From NCBI RefSeq assembly GCF_000308215.1, contig NZ_CAJE01000021.1, forward strand, positions 1 to 64,000: DNA of 64,000 nt. The letters run 5' to 3'. The notes beneath the pieces were generated by a model. That model saw only the letters and a list, made by a program, of their open reading frames with translations, was not told the DNA's origin and did not search any database. Positions 49,222 to 58,898 of the stretch are shown piece after piece (the stretch's first letter is position 1; every line of letters starts with the position of its first letter). This DNA is from Methanomassiliicoccus luminyensis B10. Its GTDB lineage: Archaea; Thermoplasmatota; Thermoplasmata; Methanomassiliicoccales; Methanomassiliicoccaceae. The translations under genes were made by a program, and so were the position numbers.

Positions 49222-50922
49222 ATGGGGGACGATGTTGCTCTTGCCGGCCGGTTCGATGCGACCAGCAGGGTCAGTGACAGCGTGGACCGGTTCGTGGCCT
49301 TCCTGGAAAAGGACCGCCTTCCCATTCTGGGCATTTTCCTGTACGTGCTCGCGGTAGCCCTCTTCAGGGACATATCTGAGTATTTCCTCCTGGACCAGGC
49401 GTTCGTGACCGGCTCACATCCCTGGATATACAGCATCGCCCACCACGTGGCCTTTTACATCCTCACCTTCCTCGGCTTGGTATTTCTGCTGTCCGCGTTT
49501 TCCCAGAGGGATACCCGGAAGTGCATGAACTTCGTGGCCTCATTCTTCTGGGTGATCATCCTCCCGCCTTACCTGGACCATTTCCTCTTCGGCTTGAACG
49601 AGAACTACGCTTACTTCTCCCCGACCGATTTCTTGAACTACCTTCTGCATTTCAGCGGGAGCAGTTTTCACCCCGGCCAGGCGGCGGAGATTATCGCTGT
49701 CGTGCTCGCTCTGTTCGGCTACACCATATGGACCCAGAGGGAGCACCTGGGGACGGTGGGGGAGCGTCTGGTGGCGCTCCTGAGGATCGCTCTTCTGGGC
49801 GTTTCCGCCCTCATGGCCCTGTTCTTCATGGCCACCCCCGGCGCGTACCTCCCGGTGGGCAGCACCGGCGGCGTCCCGGACTTCCCCAACTTCGATGCTC
49901 TTCGCTACTACCAGTACCATCTCTTCATTTTCGCCTACTATGTCGTCCTGGGCCTGGTCCTGGGCTTCGCCCTGCTGTTCTTCTCACGTAGAGAGGCGTT
50001 CCGACGAATAGCCTCCAGCATGAGACCTGCGCAGACCGTCTTCTTCCTTGGGGTGGTGACGGCGGGCATAGCCATGGGATGGATGGCCTCCGGCGGGACC
50101 AGGTACGTCACCAACATCCTCCAGGAGCCATACTGGGTTAACGCGGAGTTCGTAGTGCTGGCCCTGTGCTCCGCATTCATGGCATGGCAGGTCAGCACCA
50201 TGTGGAACGATCTGTCCGACCGCGCCACTGATTCCCCGCACAAGCCTGGCAGGGTGCTCGCCGCCGGCGTGTTCAACAGCGGCACATATGCGCAGGCGTC
50301 GATCGTCCTGGCCATCTCGGCGGTCCTCATCGCCGGCCTCCTGTCGATCTATCACGCCCTGATGCTCCTGGTGATCCTGGCCCTCTCCTATATCTACTCC
50401 ATGCGGCCGTTCCGGTTCAAGGAGCACCTCCTGAGCCCGGCGCTCATCGGGCTGGGGACCTCCCTGGCATTCATCTTCGGGTTCCTGACACCATACACGG
50501 TGATGGTCGAGCTACCGTACACCATAGGCATCGACGTGCTGCCGTCCGCGGAGGTCGCCTTCCCCGCGTTGACCATAAGCGGACTACTGGCCGCCATCTA
50601 TGCATTCCTTGGTCTTGTCGTCGGCTCGATGGTGACCGATGTGGACGGATACGCGGAGGATGTGAGGGGCGGGGTCAAGACCATCTACACGGCGCTCGGC
50701 CTGGACCGCGGCGTCATGGTGGTTAGTACGCTGATCTTCGTCGCGTCCCTCACGACCCTGTTCATGTTCAACGGCCAATGGGACCTCGTCGTCTTTCCCG
50801 TTCTGGGTGTCGCGGCCACGGCAGCATTCTACAAGTATCGATCCTCGAGACCTGTGCTCATCATAGCGATGATCGGTTTTGCTTACGCTGCTGTTCGGTT
50901 CATGCAGATCCTGCCGCACTAA
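49222..50922 (+). CDS. UbiA-like prenyltransferase with large N-terminal membrane domain
   Basis: A 566-residue polytopic membrane protein. The C-terminal 260 residues carry both Asp-rich motifs of the UbiA family: WNDLSDRATDSPHKPGR near 327 and VTDVDGYAEDVRGGVKT near 470, which bind a prenyl diphosphate through Mg ions. The N-terminal 300 residues add about seven helices (FLLDQAF, HHVAFYILTFLGLVFLLSA, YHLFIFAYYVVLGLVLGF) that UbiA proteins do not have. The acceptor is unknown. It is convergent with the geranylgeranyl-reductase-like gene, overlapping by 4 bases. Confidence 0.78.
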   Translation: MGDDVALAGRFDATSRVSDSVDRFVAFLEKDRLPILGIFLYVLAVALFRDISEYFLLDQAFVTGSHPWIYSIAHHVAFYILTFLGLVFLLSAFSQRDTRKCMNFVASFFWVIILPPYLDHFLFGLNENYAYFSPTDFLNYLLHFSGSSFHPGQAAEIIAVVLALFGYTIWTQREHLGTVGERLVALLRIALLGVSALMALFFMATPGAYLPVGSTGGVPDFPNFDALRYYQYHLFIFAYYVVLGLVLGFALLFFSRREAFRRIASSMRPAQTVFFLGVVTAGIAMGWMASGGTRYVTNILQEPYWVNAEFVVLALCSAFMAWQVSTMWNDLSDRATDSPHKPGRVLAAGVFNSGTYAQASIVLAISAVLIAGLLSIYHALMLLVILALSYIYSMRPFRFKEHLLSPALIGLGTSLAFIFGFLTPYTVMVELPYTIGIDVLPSAEVAFPALTISGLLAAIYAFLGLVVGSMVTDVDGYAEDVRGGVKTIYTALGLDRGVMVVSTLIFVASLTTLFMFNGQWDLVVFPVLGVAATAAFYKYRSSRPVLIIAMIGFAYAAVRFMQILPH

Positions 50923-52118
50923 CCTACCGAGGAGAAGAATTGGACCGGGAACCGTACCATAGCTCTCCGGAGAAGGAACGTCCAGTCCTTCTCCGCCCTG
51001 CTCATGGCGATACTGGCCCCTACTATGCTCTTGTCATTCTGCATGTTGCGCAAGAATCTGTCCAGATCTATGATGTTGGTCATGTGCTGGAACCATATGC
51101 TTGCCCATTTGGCCGCACGCAGCACCGGCAGGACCTCCGATCGTATGGAACGATCATAGCTGAGCAGGATTCCGTCGCGATGTCCTTTGGCCATCGCACT
51201 TTGGACCGCTTCCGCGGCCAGCACCCCGCTGGTCAATGAGTATGATATCCCTTCGCCGCTCAGAGCGCTGGCAAGTCCAGCGGCATCCCCTGCCACCAGG
51301 CATCGCCCGGAGCTGAACTGTTCCCTTGGCCGGACAGGTATGGGGTGCGCACTTATCCCGCCTTTTATCTCAGCTCCGCCATATGTCCTCCCCGCCTCCT
51401 GTACCATGCGGTCCATCTGCCGCCTAATGTCCGTGGTGCCGGCTTTGTAAGCCCCCACTCCCACGTTGCCACCTTGCGCGTGTGGGAATAGCCAGCCATC
51501 CATCCCTCCCGGGGTGACGAAGGGCATCTTGAAGCCTCCTTCCTTGAAAAGGTAGAACTCAATCAGATCTCCCGGTGCTGTGCCGAAATCACACTCCGCA
51601 GCCAATCCGACGGCTAGTCCGTTCGGAGAGTATGGCCCGAGCACTTGCCGGGCACTGCGGCTGTTGGCCCCCTCTGCGATGATCAGGTATCTGGCCTGGA
51701 GCGATTTTCCTTCCTCGCTCTCCACTGTCAGCTTGTCCCCCTCATCCCGGACCCGCTCGGTCCTGAATTTGGTTATGAGCTCGGCGCCAGTCTTCTCTGC
51801 GCCACGTGCCAAGAACTCGTCGAATCTGTCCCTTCTTACGGTGACGCCCAAGCGGGATGGGGAGCGGTACTCGTGACGGATGTCACCGTGGACCAGGGCT
51901 GCCCCGAAGATCTCCCTCTCGATGAGGGAGTCCGGCAGAGGTGTTCCTAGCTGGCGCAAGGATCTCTCCAGGACGCCCCCTGCGCAACATTTCTGCCGAG
52001 GGACCTCCCATCGCTCGACCAGGGCCGTCCGCAGGCCAGCGCGGGCGCATCGGCTCGCTGCCATCGCCCCCGCCGGACCGGCCCCGGACACTATGACATC
52101 GTACCTGTCAGGCCCCAA
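50919..52118 (-). CDS. Geranylgeranyl reductase-family flavoprotein
   Basis: A 399-residue FAD enzyme related to archaeal geranylgeranyl reductases, which saturate the isoprenoid chains of lipids or quinone-like molecules. The FAD motif GAGPAGAMAA is near residues 12-21, and GDAAGLASALSGEGISYSL near 275 is the second FAD motif. The C-terminal region with RFLRNMQND is typical of the group. Start is TTG 52118, abutting the stop of the upstream gene (TGATTG), behind GGAGGAG at 52131-52137. Being next to the UbiA-like gene suggests a shared prenylated product. Confidence 0.87.
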   Translation of the reverse strand: MGPDRYDVIVSGAGPAGAMAASRCARAGLRTALVERWEVPRQKCCAGGVLERSLRQLGTPLPDSLIEREIFGAALVHGDIRHEYRSPSRLGVTVRRDRFDEFLARGAEKTGAELITKFRTERVRDEGDKLTVESEEGKSLQARYLIIAEGANSRSARQVLGPYSPNGLAVGLAAECDFGTAPGDLIEFYLFKEGGFKMPFVTPGGMDGWLFPHAQGGNVGVGAYKAGTTDIRRQMDRMVQEAGRTYGGAEIKGGISAHPIPVRPREQFSSGRCLVAGDAAGLASALSGEGISYSLTSGVLAAEAVQSAMAKGHRDGILLSYDRSIRSEVLPVLRAAKWASIWFQHMTNIIDLDRFLRNMQNDKSIVGASIAMSRAEKDWTFLLRRAMVRFPVQFFSSVG

Positions 52119-55100
52119 TCAGATCTTTCTCCTCCGAGACATCCTTTCCACCGTTGCGCTGGCGGCTACGATGCCCACCACGCCCACCAGAGGCAAGAAG
52201 ATGGTCAAATCGATGTTGCCTAGGGCGATGTTGATGGCCGAGTCCTCACCGAGCTCGCTCACTGGCTCCTCATAGAACGTCCACAACTGGTTGGCGTCGC
52301 TCAATTGATTGTTATAGTATACCCAGAGGGTTGGAGCGTTTCCACCGGTCTTCCCATATGTGAATCCGACCACCAATACGATGTCTAGATCCCCATCGCC
52401 GTCCAGGTCGCCCAGTTGGACAGCCCGAGTATCATATGTACCATCGATGCATTTTGTAGCTAGCCCCGTGGTCACTACTGCCCTAATGTCAAACTCTTTT
52501 TTCGAATACTGGGTTGCAATGTACAGTGCCCCATTATCGGTCGTTTTGACGGTCGAGAACACAATATCGTTCAGATTGGCTGCATTCTTTGTTATGTCTC
52601 CTACGGTCAGGGCAGTTATGGCAGGACTTGATGAAGTGAAGCCAGTCACTTGGGCCGGGGTGCCAAACACTACGGTCTGAGTGTAGTGGTTTATCACCAG
52701 CATGTTGATAGACAGTGTATCTTTTACATTATCCGTGCCATTGTTTGTATCTGTCACTTTGATGTAATACTTACTGTTTGGTGTATATGGCAACAGTTTA
52801 TGATGTGTGGTTTCCGTTTTCGAGCTCACCATGAAGGCATCGAACCACGTCTCATTGTCAACTGAATACTGGACACGAAATGATTCTGAGCCAGAGACGT
52901 TAGCCACCATGATCAGATCATGGAAGGCTCGAGCCACGTTCGGTATCTCCCACTGCCATCCCAGTTCACAGGTCTTGACAAATTGAACGTCAAGTCCAAT
53001 GTGATCGAACGCTACTGAACCCTCTGACCCCGAAGGATTATTGAAACTGATGCGCAGGTATTTCAGCTCATCCCAAGTATCCACCCCGAGAGCCCATAGG
53101 TCAATCTCCGCAGTGTTAACGCCAGTACCACTGGGAGTTGGCTTAGCAAGTACATTAGCCAATGTGCTACCATTGTGATACTCCAGCAGTATATCTTGGC
53201 CAGCATAGCTACCGCTCGCCGTCCAAGAAATATGCAATGTCGCATTGGAAACTAGCTTGCTAGCGTAAATCTGAGGGGGGGCGAAACCATTGATAGTCAT
53301 TGTCTCCCCTGCGCTTACGACGTAACATTTGCCGTCGTTGTTGTAAGTGTTAGATAATACCTGGCCTGGATTTATACTAGCATCATTGGTGGCATGCAGG
53401 GTCTGGTTCGCATAGTATACATATGTCTCGGTCAAGTGCTCATACATGTTGTCAACGGCTGCTAGATTGGCCTTGGACCCAGTTATTGTTGCCGCTTTAT
53501 TGCTGTCGATGTTGAACTCAAGGGTAGGAGATTTCGAATCAGGAGTACCGCTAGTGGGCGTGGTGTAGAATATATAAATATTGTTATCCAATGTGCTAGT
53601 CCTGATTATGTCGGGATAGCCGTTTCCATCCATGTCCGCCATCTCTACCAGTGGTTGGTATTGACTGGCAGTGGTGTGTTCCCATGGTGTATGTCCCCCA
53701 ACACTCTGGCTAGTTGTGCTATCAAGGACCATGGGGGCAGTGGAGTTAAAGGCGCCCTCCTCCCGAGCTGCAGTGTCCCCAGTCTTTACGGACCACTGAT
53801 TTAGCCAAACCTTTGTCGTACCATCCTGATAGACAGCGACCACGTCGGGGAACCCGTCCTGGTTGATGTCCCCTACGGCAATATCGCCGGCTGCGGGATT
53901 TTTATCCCCATTAGCGACATTCTCAGAATTAGCGGCATTGTTGTTTTTCCAATCACCGGTCCCATATAATAGGGTCTTAGTCCATTTTCCATCATTCCAG
54001 AAGACGTAAATACCGCGATTGAAGAACATGGCCCAGCTGTTTGAGGCAGATGCTTCCTCCTCACTACCTGCGGTAGTGTAGATTACAACGTGGATAAAAC
54101 TGGCGACAATGTCCCCATCCCCATCCCCATCCAAGTCTCCTATTGATATTTGACCGACTAGCTCATTTTGACAAACATATGTTTTACCATCATATGATGT
54201 AACAAACGAATCAATATCTGCTACCTTAATCGGTCCCGTATATCTTTCATAGTCGACCCAAAGGGTCGCATCCTCGTTCGCATTGCCCTTGTCGCCATTA
54301 CCAGTCCAGCGTTCCCCATTGGACTCAGTGTGAGATTTGGTTGAGGCTTGATTTCCGGTATTGGCATCGAACGCAGAAGATATTACTCTAGCTGATGACC
54401 ATGAACTCCCATCGATTGCCTCATTCTCATACCATACAATATTAGCAGACGTGCTGGACTGGCTCCCTACTACGACATCGTCCTTGCCATCGCCATTTAT
54501 ATCATATAGTACAAGCGCCAGCGGCCCTGAGGCGGGGTTCCCATCGATCAATGTATAATCCCATTGGTCGCCGCCCTGATACCAGACGATCTTGCTGTTG
54601 GCCCATGTAGCACCGGAGGCAGACCAAGTGAACGTCCCTGAGCCAAGGCTTGCCAGAATGTCAGTGGTCGTCCGAGGCGCGGTCACCTCGAACTGGCAAC
54701 TAATGGAGCTGTATTTTTCACCGATGCTGCTCCCCTCGTCCCCAGTGTCTGCTAGTGAATTAATCTTGAGAGTGTATGTATTTGTTCCAGGCAGCCACCA
54801 GCTCTGATACACATCGTATAGGACAAGATATAGCGAGTATGTTCCACCGCTGCCGATGATCGGTGTCTTAGAGGCCCCGTCCGTCTTGAACAGGGAGCTC
54901 ATCGGCTTGTTATATGTTGGTGTGTCGGTGTAGGCTGCTGCCGACTTCTGGACTATGTAAGTACCAGTGAAATCCCTGATCTGCAGATCGCTAAGGAGGA
55001 CGGTCTTAGCAGACTTGTCCACATCCCGGGTGTTGATAAGCACATACATGGTGTCGGTATGATTGAACTTAGTGGTCTTGATCAGGTTGCCGGTGGCAAC

Positions 55101-56411
55101 GTCCAACTTATAAGTTGTTATGCTTGGATAATCTCTGCCCCCGACGTTAATTGTGTCGGCTATGTTTGCCGACTTACCAGTATTATCCTTTAGCTTGATC
55201 TCCAAGGTATATGTATAGCTCTGCGACGGGGCGTCGAAGCTATACGTGTACTTGTAGAAATTACCGAAGCCTTCCTGGGATGTGAAAGCGGAGGTAGACG
55301 ACTGAGGGCTCATGGCTTGTCCAGTCAGGGGAAAGATCAGGTTGACGATGTTGTCATAGGCCATGTTCCTAATGGTATCGCTCCATAGTTCTATGGTGAC
55401 CCGGTCGCCGGGGGAGAAGTCCCTAGTGATTTCACCCTGAGCATTCTTGATGTAGTAGAAGGTCGTCCCGAGGGTCCCGCCCGAGTTTCCGCCGCTAGAA
55501 TTGGGGGGATATGTGCCGTTCACCCATGACCCGGGGTAGTCGTCGTAGGGGGTGGAACCGCCGCCTCCAGAGGGCGATATCAGCACAATTAGGACCAGCC
55601 TAGCCGGCGTCAGGGCCTTCCCATCAGAATCCTGCGCGTTCACGTAAACCGCGGCCCTATTCCACGAGATATCAGCATCATATTTGCTAACCGATGTGAA
55701 TACGTTGTCACCGTCTAGGTCAGTGAGAGGAATAGTTCCCTGTCCGATCGAGGTGGCATTGAGGGTAACGCTGTTCCTGTCCAGTTTTCCATCTGGATCG
55801 AAGATCGACGCGTAGAACGTGACCTTGTTCCCGGCATAGGTCGGGCTAGGGTCCATTCCCCTGTCCCCGATAATAGGCTGAGACATGGCCGCCTGGCTGC
55901 CGCCCAGGAGCGAGGCCTGATACACAACGGTGTTGGCCTCTGGATCAACGATCATCACACTGATGACCGTGCTCAAGGACACACCAGTAAGCTTGTAAGA
56001 CCAGGTCGTCCCGGTCGACCATTGTCCAGAGTATATCCCGCCATCCGACAGGTGCAGAGGTATGGGATTGTTATTGACGAAGAGGTAGATGTTGGTCCTG
56101 TAATCTTCTAATGTGTTCCCGCCTTTATGCGTCAGGTTCGCGTAGGCGATCCCGGAGGTGGGATCGAACTGCAACTTGGGAGTGAAATCGGTGTAGACCT
56201 TCTCTGCCGGGCCGGGCATCGAAGAGACGAACCACATGATTGTGGAGAACAATGTGACGGTGATCGCCAGTATCAGCAGGTTGCCTATGATCTCGGACAC
56301 GCCTTGTCTGGTCCAGGCCTTCTTCTTGAGAACTGTTCGCCTGGCGCTCATGCTTGGGCTGGATCGTTCGGCCCGACGACCGGTCGCCCTATCCTGGATT
56401 ATCCTACTCAT
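52119..56411 (-). CDS. Surface protein with pilin-like N-terminus and FG-GAP repeats
   Basis: A 1430-residue exported protein. The N-terminal QGVSEIIGNLLILAITVTLF matches the archaeal type IV pilin motif, preceded by a basic leader ending TRQG, the class III cleavage type. Acidic calcium-binding FG-GAP/VCBS motifs occur at about residues 637 (DINGDGKDD), 763 (DLDGDGDGD), 850 (DINQDGFPD), 927 (DMDGNGYPD) and 1335 (DLDGDGDLD). A C-terminal helix (IFLPLVGVVGIVAASA) with RRRK anchors it to the membrane. The leader fits better from ATG 56351 (17 residues), the frame from 56411. It is transcribed together with the reductase gene downstream. Confidence 0.8.
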   Translation of the reverse strand: MSRIIQDRATGRRAERSSPSMSARRTVLKKKAWTRQGVSEIIGNLLILAITVTLFSTIMWFVSSMPGPAEKVYTDFTPKLQFDPTSGIAYANLTHKGGNTLEDYRTNIYLFVNNNPIPLHLSDGGIYSGQWSTGTTWSYKLTGVSLSTVISVMIVDPEANTVVYQASLLGGSQAAMSQPIIGDRGMDPSPTYAGNKVTFYASIFDPDGKLDRNSVTLNATSIGQGTIPLTDLDGDNVFTSVSKYDADISWNRAAVYVNAQDSDGKALTPARLVLIVLISPSGGGGSTPYDDYPGSWVNGTYPPNSSGGNSGGTLGTTFYYIKNAQGEITRDFSPGDRVTIELWSDTIRNMAYDNIVNLIFPLTGQAMSPQSSTSAFTSQEGFGNFYKYTYSFDAPSQSYTYTLEIKLKDNTGKSANIADTINVGGRDYPSITTYKLDVATGNLIKTTKFNHTDTMYVLINTRDVDKSAKTVLLSDLQIRDFTGTYIVQKSAAAYTDTPTYNKPMSSLFKTDGASKTPIIGSGGTYSLYLVLYDVYQSWWLPGTNTYTLKINSLADTGDEGSSIGEKYSSISCQFEVTAPRTTTDILASLGSGTFTWSASGATWANSKIVWYQGGDQWDYTLIDGNPASGPLALVLYDINGDGKDDVVVGSQSSTSANIVWYENEAIDGSSWSSARVISSAFDANTGNQASTKSHTESNGERWTGNGDKGNANEDATLWVDYERYTGPIKVADIDSFVTSYDGKTYVCQNELVGQISIGDLDGDGDGDIVASFIHVVIYTTAGSEEEASASNSWAMFFNRGIYVFWNDGKWTKTLLYGTGDWKNNNAANSENVANGDKNPAAGDIAVGDINQDGFPDVVAVYQDGTTKVWLNQWSVKTGDTAAREEGAFNSTAPMVLDSTTSQSVGGHTPWEHTTASQYQPLVEMADMDGNGYPDIIRTSTLDNNIYIFYTTPTSGTPDSKSPTLEFNIDSNKAATITGSKANLAAVDNMYEHLTETYVYYANQTLHATNDASINPGQVLSNTYNNDGKCYVVSAGETMTINGFAPPQIYASKLVSNATLHISWTASGSYAGQDILLEYHNGSTLANVLAKPTPSGTGVNTAEIDLWALGVDTWDELKYLRISFNNPSGSEGSVAFDHIGLDVQFVKTCELGWQWEIPNVARAFHDLIMVANVSGSESFRVQYSVDNETWFDAFMVSSKTETTHHKLLPYTPNSKYYIKVTDTNNGTDNVKDTLSINMLVINHYTQTVVFGTPAQVTGFTSSSPAITALTVGDITKNAANLNDIVFSTVKTTDNGALYIATQYSKKEFDIRAVVTTGLATKCIDGTYDTRAVQLGDLDGDGDLDIVLVVGFTYGKTGGNAPTLWVYYNNQLSDANQLWTFYEEPVSELGEDSAINIALGNIDLTIFLPLVGVVGIVAASATVERMSRRRKI

Positions 56412-56460
56412 CACTGATCACCGCTCCTATCGATTTGAGCGGGTAAAATCCGGCATGAGC

Positions 56461-56471
56461 GTATAAATATC
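56461..56471 (-). promoter_or_regulatory. TATA box of the pilin-like surface protein gene
   Basis: Minus-strand GATATTTATAC, about 50 bases before ATG 56411. The adjacent AT-rich sequence at 56505-56542 serves the opposite gene. Confidence 0.5.
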
Positions 56472-56532
56472 TATACTTGTGAATTGCAATAACAGGGAAT
56501 ATAATTTCGCTATGAATAGAAATGTTGCTGGA

Positions 56533-56542
56533 TTATATATTT
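56533..56542 (+). promoter_or_regulatory. TATA box of the CYTH protein gene
   Basis: TTATATATTT about 27 bases before ATG 56565, giving a leaderless mRNA. Confidence 0.55.
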
Positions 56543-56564
56543 AGCTCACCATATACGCACTATT

Positions 56565-57083
56565 ATGCTCGAGATCGAGGTGAAGGCGCCGTGCGACGAT
56601 CTGGGGAAGATGGAGCGAACGCTCGCGGACCTCGGCGCCCGCTTCATGAAGGAGGTAGTGCAGTCAGATGTATACCTTTCCCATCCCAGCCGCGATTTCG
56701 GCGCGACCGACGAGGCCCTCCGCCTCAGGAGAGAGGGGGACCGCTACACCCTCTACTACAAGGGGCCAAAGCTCGACAGGGAGACCAAGACCAGGGAGGA
56801 GCTAGCTAGCCCTGTGCCGGAGCCGGAGTCATTGAAGCTCATCCTGAAGAGGCTGGGGTTCGGGACCGTGGCCGAGGTGGAGAAGCGCCGCCGGATCTAC
56901 ATGCTCCGCGACGTGGAGGTCTCCCTCGACCAGGTTAAGGGGCTGGGCGGGTTCGTCGAGCTAGAAGTGCAGGACCGCGAGATCGAAGAGGGCAAGGCCA
57001 TGATCCGCGCTCTGATGAAAGAGCTGGGACTGGAAAAGACGGAAAGGAGCTCGTACCTGGAGCTCATCCTGGACAAAGGTTGA
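56565..57083 (+). CDS. CYTH-domain protein (CyaB-like)
   Basis: A 172-residue protein of the CYTH superfamily, whose members are class IV adenylate cyclases or triphosphate hydrolases. EIEVK at residues 3-7 is the EXEXK motif, and LRLRREGDRYTLYYKGP near 50 plus LDQVKGLGGFVELEV near 127 supply the basic and acidic residues that hold a triphosphate and two metals. The substrate is uncertain; in archaea cyclic AMP is not established for this group. Confidence 0.88.
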   Translation: MLEIEVKAPCDDLGKMERTLADLGARFMKEVVQSDVYLSHPSRDFGATDEALRLRREGDRYTLYYKGPKLDRETKTREELASPVPEPESLKLILKRLGFGTVAEVEKRRRIYMLRDVEVSLDQVKGLGGFVELEVQDREIEEGKAMIRALMKELGLEKTERSSYLELILDKG

Positions 57084-57084
57084 T

Positions 57085-57339
57085 TCAGATCTTGCCGAGC
57101 TGCTCGATGATGAAGTCCTTGATGTCCTGGTCGTCGGGGATCGTCAGCGACTTCTTGTAGCGCTCCGAGCCGTCCCTGAGCGTGTAGCCCCTGGACAGGG
57201 ATATGAACTCGGTGGCGCCGTCCTTGGACACCGCCCGCTTCCGGGCCACCTCGATGAAATTGGTCTTTCCGAAAGTGATCTTCTCCGAGCTGACGGTCTC
57301 GAACTCTACCTTGCGACCGGGGCCGCTTTCCTCATCCAT
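57085..57339 (-). CDS. Small conserved archaeal protein, 84 residues
   Basis: A beta-rich acidic start (KVEFETVSSEKITFGKTNFIEVA) and a helical C-terminus (DQDIKDFIIEQLGKI). The ATG is preceded by a strong AAAGGAGG. No function is known. The gene converges with the CYTH gene after a 1-base gap, and its promoter would lie in 57340-57430. Confidence 0.72.
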   Translation of the reverse strand: MDEESGPGRKVEFETVSSEKITFGKTNFIEVARKRAVSKDGATEFISLSRGYTLRDGSERYKKSLTIPDDQDIKDFIIEQLGKI

Positions 57340-57467
57340 TGTACGTAACCTCCTTTAATTGGCGATATGCTCGAAGTCCACGGAGAGGGGATAAACGTTT
57401 TGGTTACGGGGATGCTTCCGAGACCCCGGAACCCGCTGGGCGATTTCCCGGGACTAAGATAGTTAGC

Positions 57468-57476
57468 TAGATATAG
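57468..57476 (+). promoter_or_regulatory. TATA-like box of the CPBP protease gene
   Basis: TAGATATAG about 20 bases before ATG 57492, the short spacing suggesting a leaderless transcript. Confidence 0.4.
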
Positions 57477-57491
57477 CACCCAACAGATTGA

Positions 57492-58898
57492 ATGAGCATG
57501 TGTCCAGAGGCAGGTGAGGATGTCCCCTCCGGCCGGAAGCGGTTCTGCAAGAGCTGCGGCAGGGAGCTCTCCCCGGACTCCAGGTTCTGCCCGCGATGCG
57601 GCCAGGACCAGAACGGCCCCATGACGCCGCCTCCCGCTCCGAGCGCTCCCGCCTACTACGCGCCGTACGTCCCTCCGAAGACGTTCGGCATCCGCGACCT
57701 GGGGCGGGGGATAGGGAGCTGGAGCGCGCTAGCCCTTCTCATCCTCACCGCCGTCAACGTCGTCATCCTGCTGTGGGGCATGGGTCTGGTCTACCCGCAC
57801 CTGGACATGCACGTGACCCTCTACGTCATCGTCCCCTTCATCGTCCCCATCTACGAGCTGGGGGGCGGCATCTCCTTCTTCCTCTACTATGCCTTCCTGG
57901 CCGTGGCCATAACCGCCTCGTTCCTGTGGATGATGAAAAAGAGCGTCCGCCCCGCGGCCGACGAGCTCGCGTTCAAGGAGCCCAAGGGCGGCCACAGCCC
58001 CCTGTACGTCATCGCCACCGTGTTCATGGCGGTGATCTCCTTCAACATAATATTCAACCTGATGGTGACAACGGGAGGCGCCACCCCCTCCACCCCGGAC
58101 TTTAATTCCCGAGAAGTGTGGACGCTCCTGTACAGCTTCGCCCACGCTTCAGTATGGGAGGAACTGATCTCCCGCGTCCTGCTCATCGGAATACCCCTGC
58201 TGATCGTCGACTACGTCATCAGCTCCGGGAAGGCCGACAGGGGCATGAAGAAGTGGCACCGGTACTTCCTGGGAGGAGGGTTCTCCATCGGCCGGAAGGA
58301 GGCGTTCTTCCTGGCGTTCTCGTCCACCATGTTCGGCCTGGCCCACGTGTTCTCCTGGGATTTCTACAAGGTCATCCCCGCCATAGTGGGCGGCTTGGCG
58401 TTCGGCTATCTCTTCCTGAAGCTGGGCCTGTACGCCTCCATCATGCTGCACTTCATGCTCGACTACCTGAGCATACCGCTCAGCGTCTTCCCCGACAGCA
58501 CCGGCCTGACCCTGACCATTGGCCTTCTCATGATCGCCTGGATCTTCATCGGCATCCCCTACCTGATCAGGTACGCCGCCAGGGGGATAGGGTGGATCAT
58601 CGGGAGGAAGGTGTGGCCGGACGCCCCCATGCAGGCGCCCCAGCCGGTCCAGGCGTATCCGCCGCAGCAGTACCCGCCGTACCAGCAGGCACCCCCATAC
58701 CAGCCCCAGGCGCCGTCACATCCACAGGGATATCAGCAGTGGCAGCCCCCCGCAGCGCAGGCGCCGCCGGTCCCCCCGCAGCAGCCCCAACGGCCCCGCG
58801 ACCCCACCGCCATAGGGTACATCTGCCCCCACTGCGGCAACACCGAGGCCACCTACGAGAACGGGGAGCTGAAGTGCACTAAGTGCGGCAAGAGTTAG
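57492..58898 (+). CDS. CPBP intramembrane protease flanked by zinc ribbons
   Basis: A 468-residue membrane protein of the CAAX-protease/bacteriocin-processing family. A zinc ribbon (CKSCG and CPRCG, residues 17-37), then about eight helices, with the protease motifs EELISRVLL near 222, HVFSW near 284 and HFMLDY near 319. A proline- and glutamine-rich linker (about 378-438) connects to a second zinc ribbon, CPHCG and CTKCG, at the C-terminus. The zinc ribbons at both ends are unusual and could bind a partner protein or RNA in the cytoplasm. Stop codon is TAG. Confidence 0.85.
   Translation: MSMCPEAGEDVPSGRKRFCKSCGRELSPDSRFCPRCGQDQNGPMTPPPAPSAPAYYAPYVPPKTFGIRDLGRGIGSWSALALLILTAVNVVILLWGMGLVYPHLDMHVTLYVIVPFIVPIYELGGGISFFLYYAFLAVAITASFLWMMKKSVRPAADELAFKEPKGGHSPLYVIATVFMAVISFNIIFNLMVTTGGATPSTPDFNSREVWTLLYSFAHASVWEELISRVLLIGIPLLIVDYVISSGKADRGMKKWHRYFLGGGFSIGRKEAFFLAFSSTMFGLAHVFSWDFYKVIPAIVGGLAFGYLFLKLGLYASIMLHFMLDYLSIPLSVFPDSTGLTLTIGLLMIAWIFIGIPYLIRYAARGIGWIIGRKVWPDAPMQAPQPVQAYPPQQYPPYQQAPPYQPQAPSHPQGYQQWQPPAAQAPPVPPQQPQRPRDPTAIGYICPHCGNTEATYENGELKCTKCGKS

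Noticed and set aside
49026-49436. 136-codon minus-strand frame crossing the start of the UbiA-like gene
   Set aside because: It is antisense to the N-terminus of the UbiA-like gene; only its last part overlaps the element tail, in a different frame from the readable transposase-like sequence.
58896-58898. TAG of the CPBP protease as pyrrolysine
   Set aside because: The frame beyond it is only the antisense of the next gene, and the protein already ends with a complete zinc ribbon. It is a true stop.
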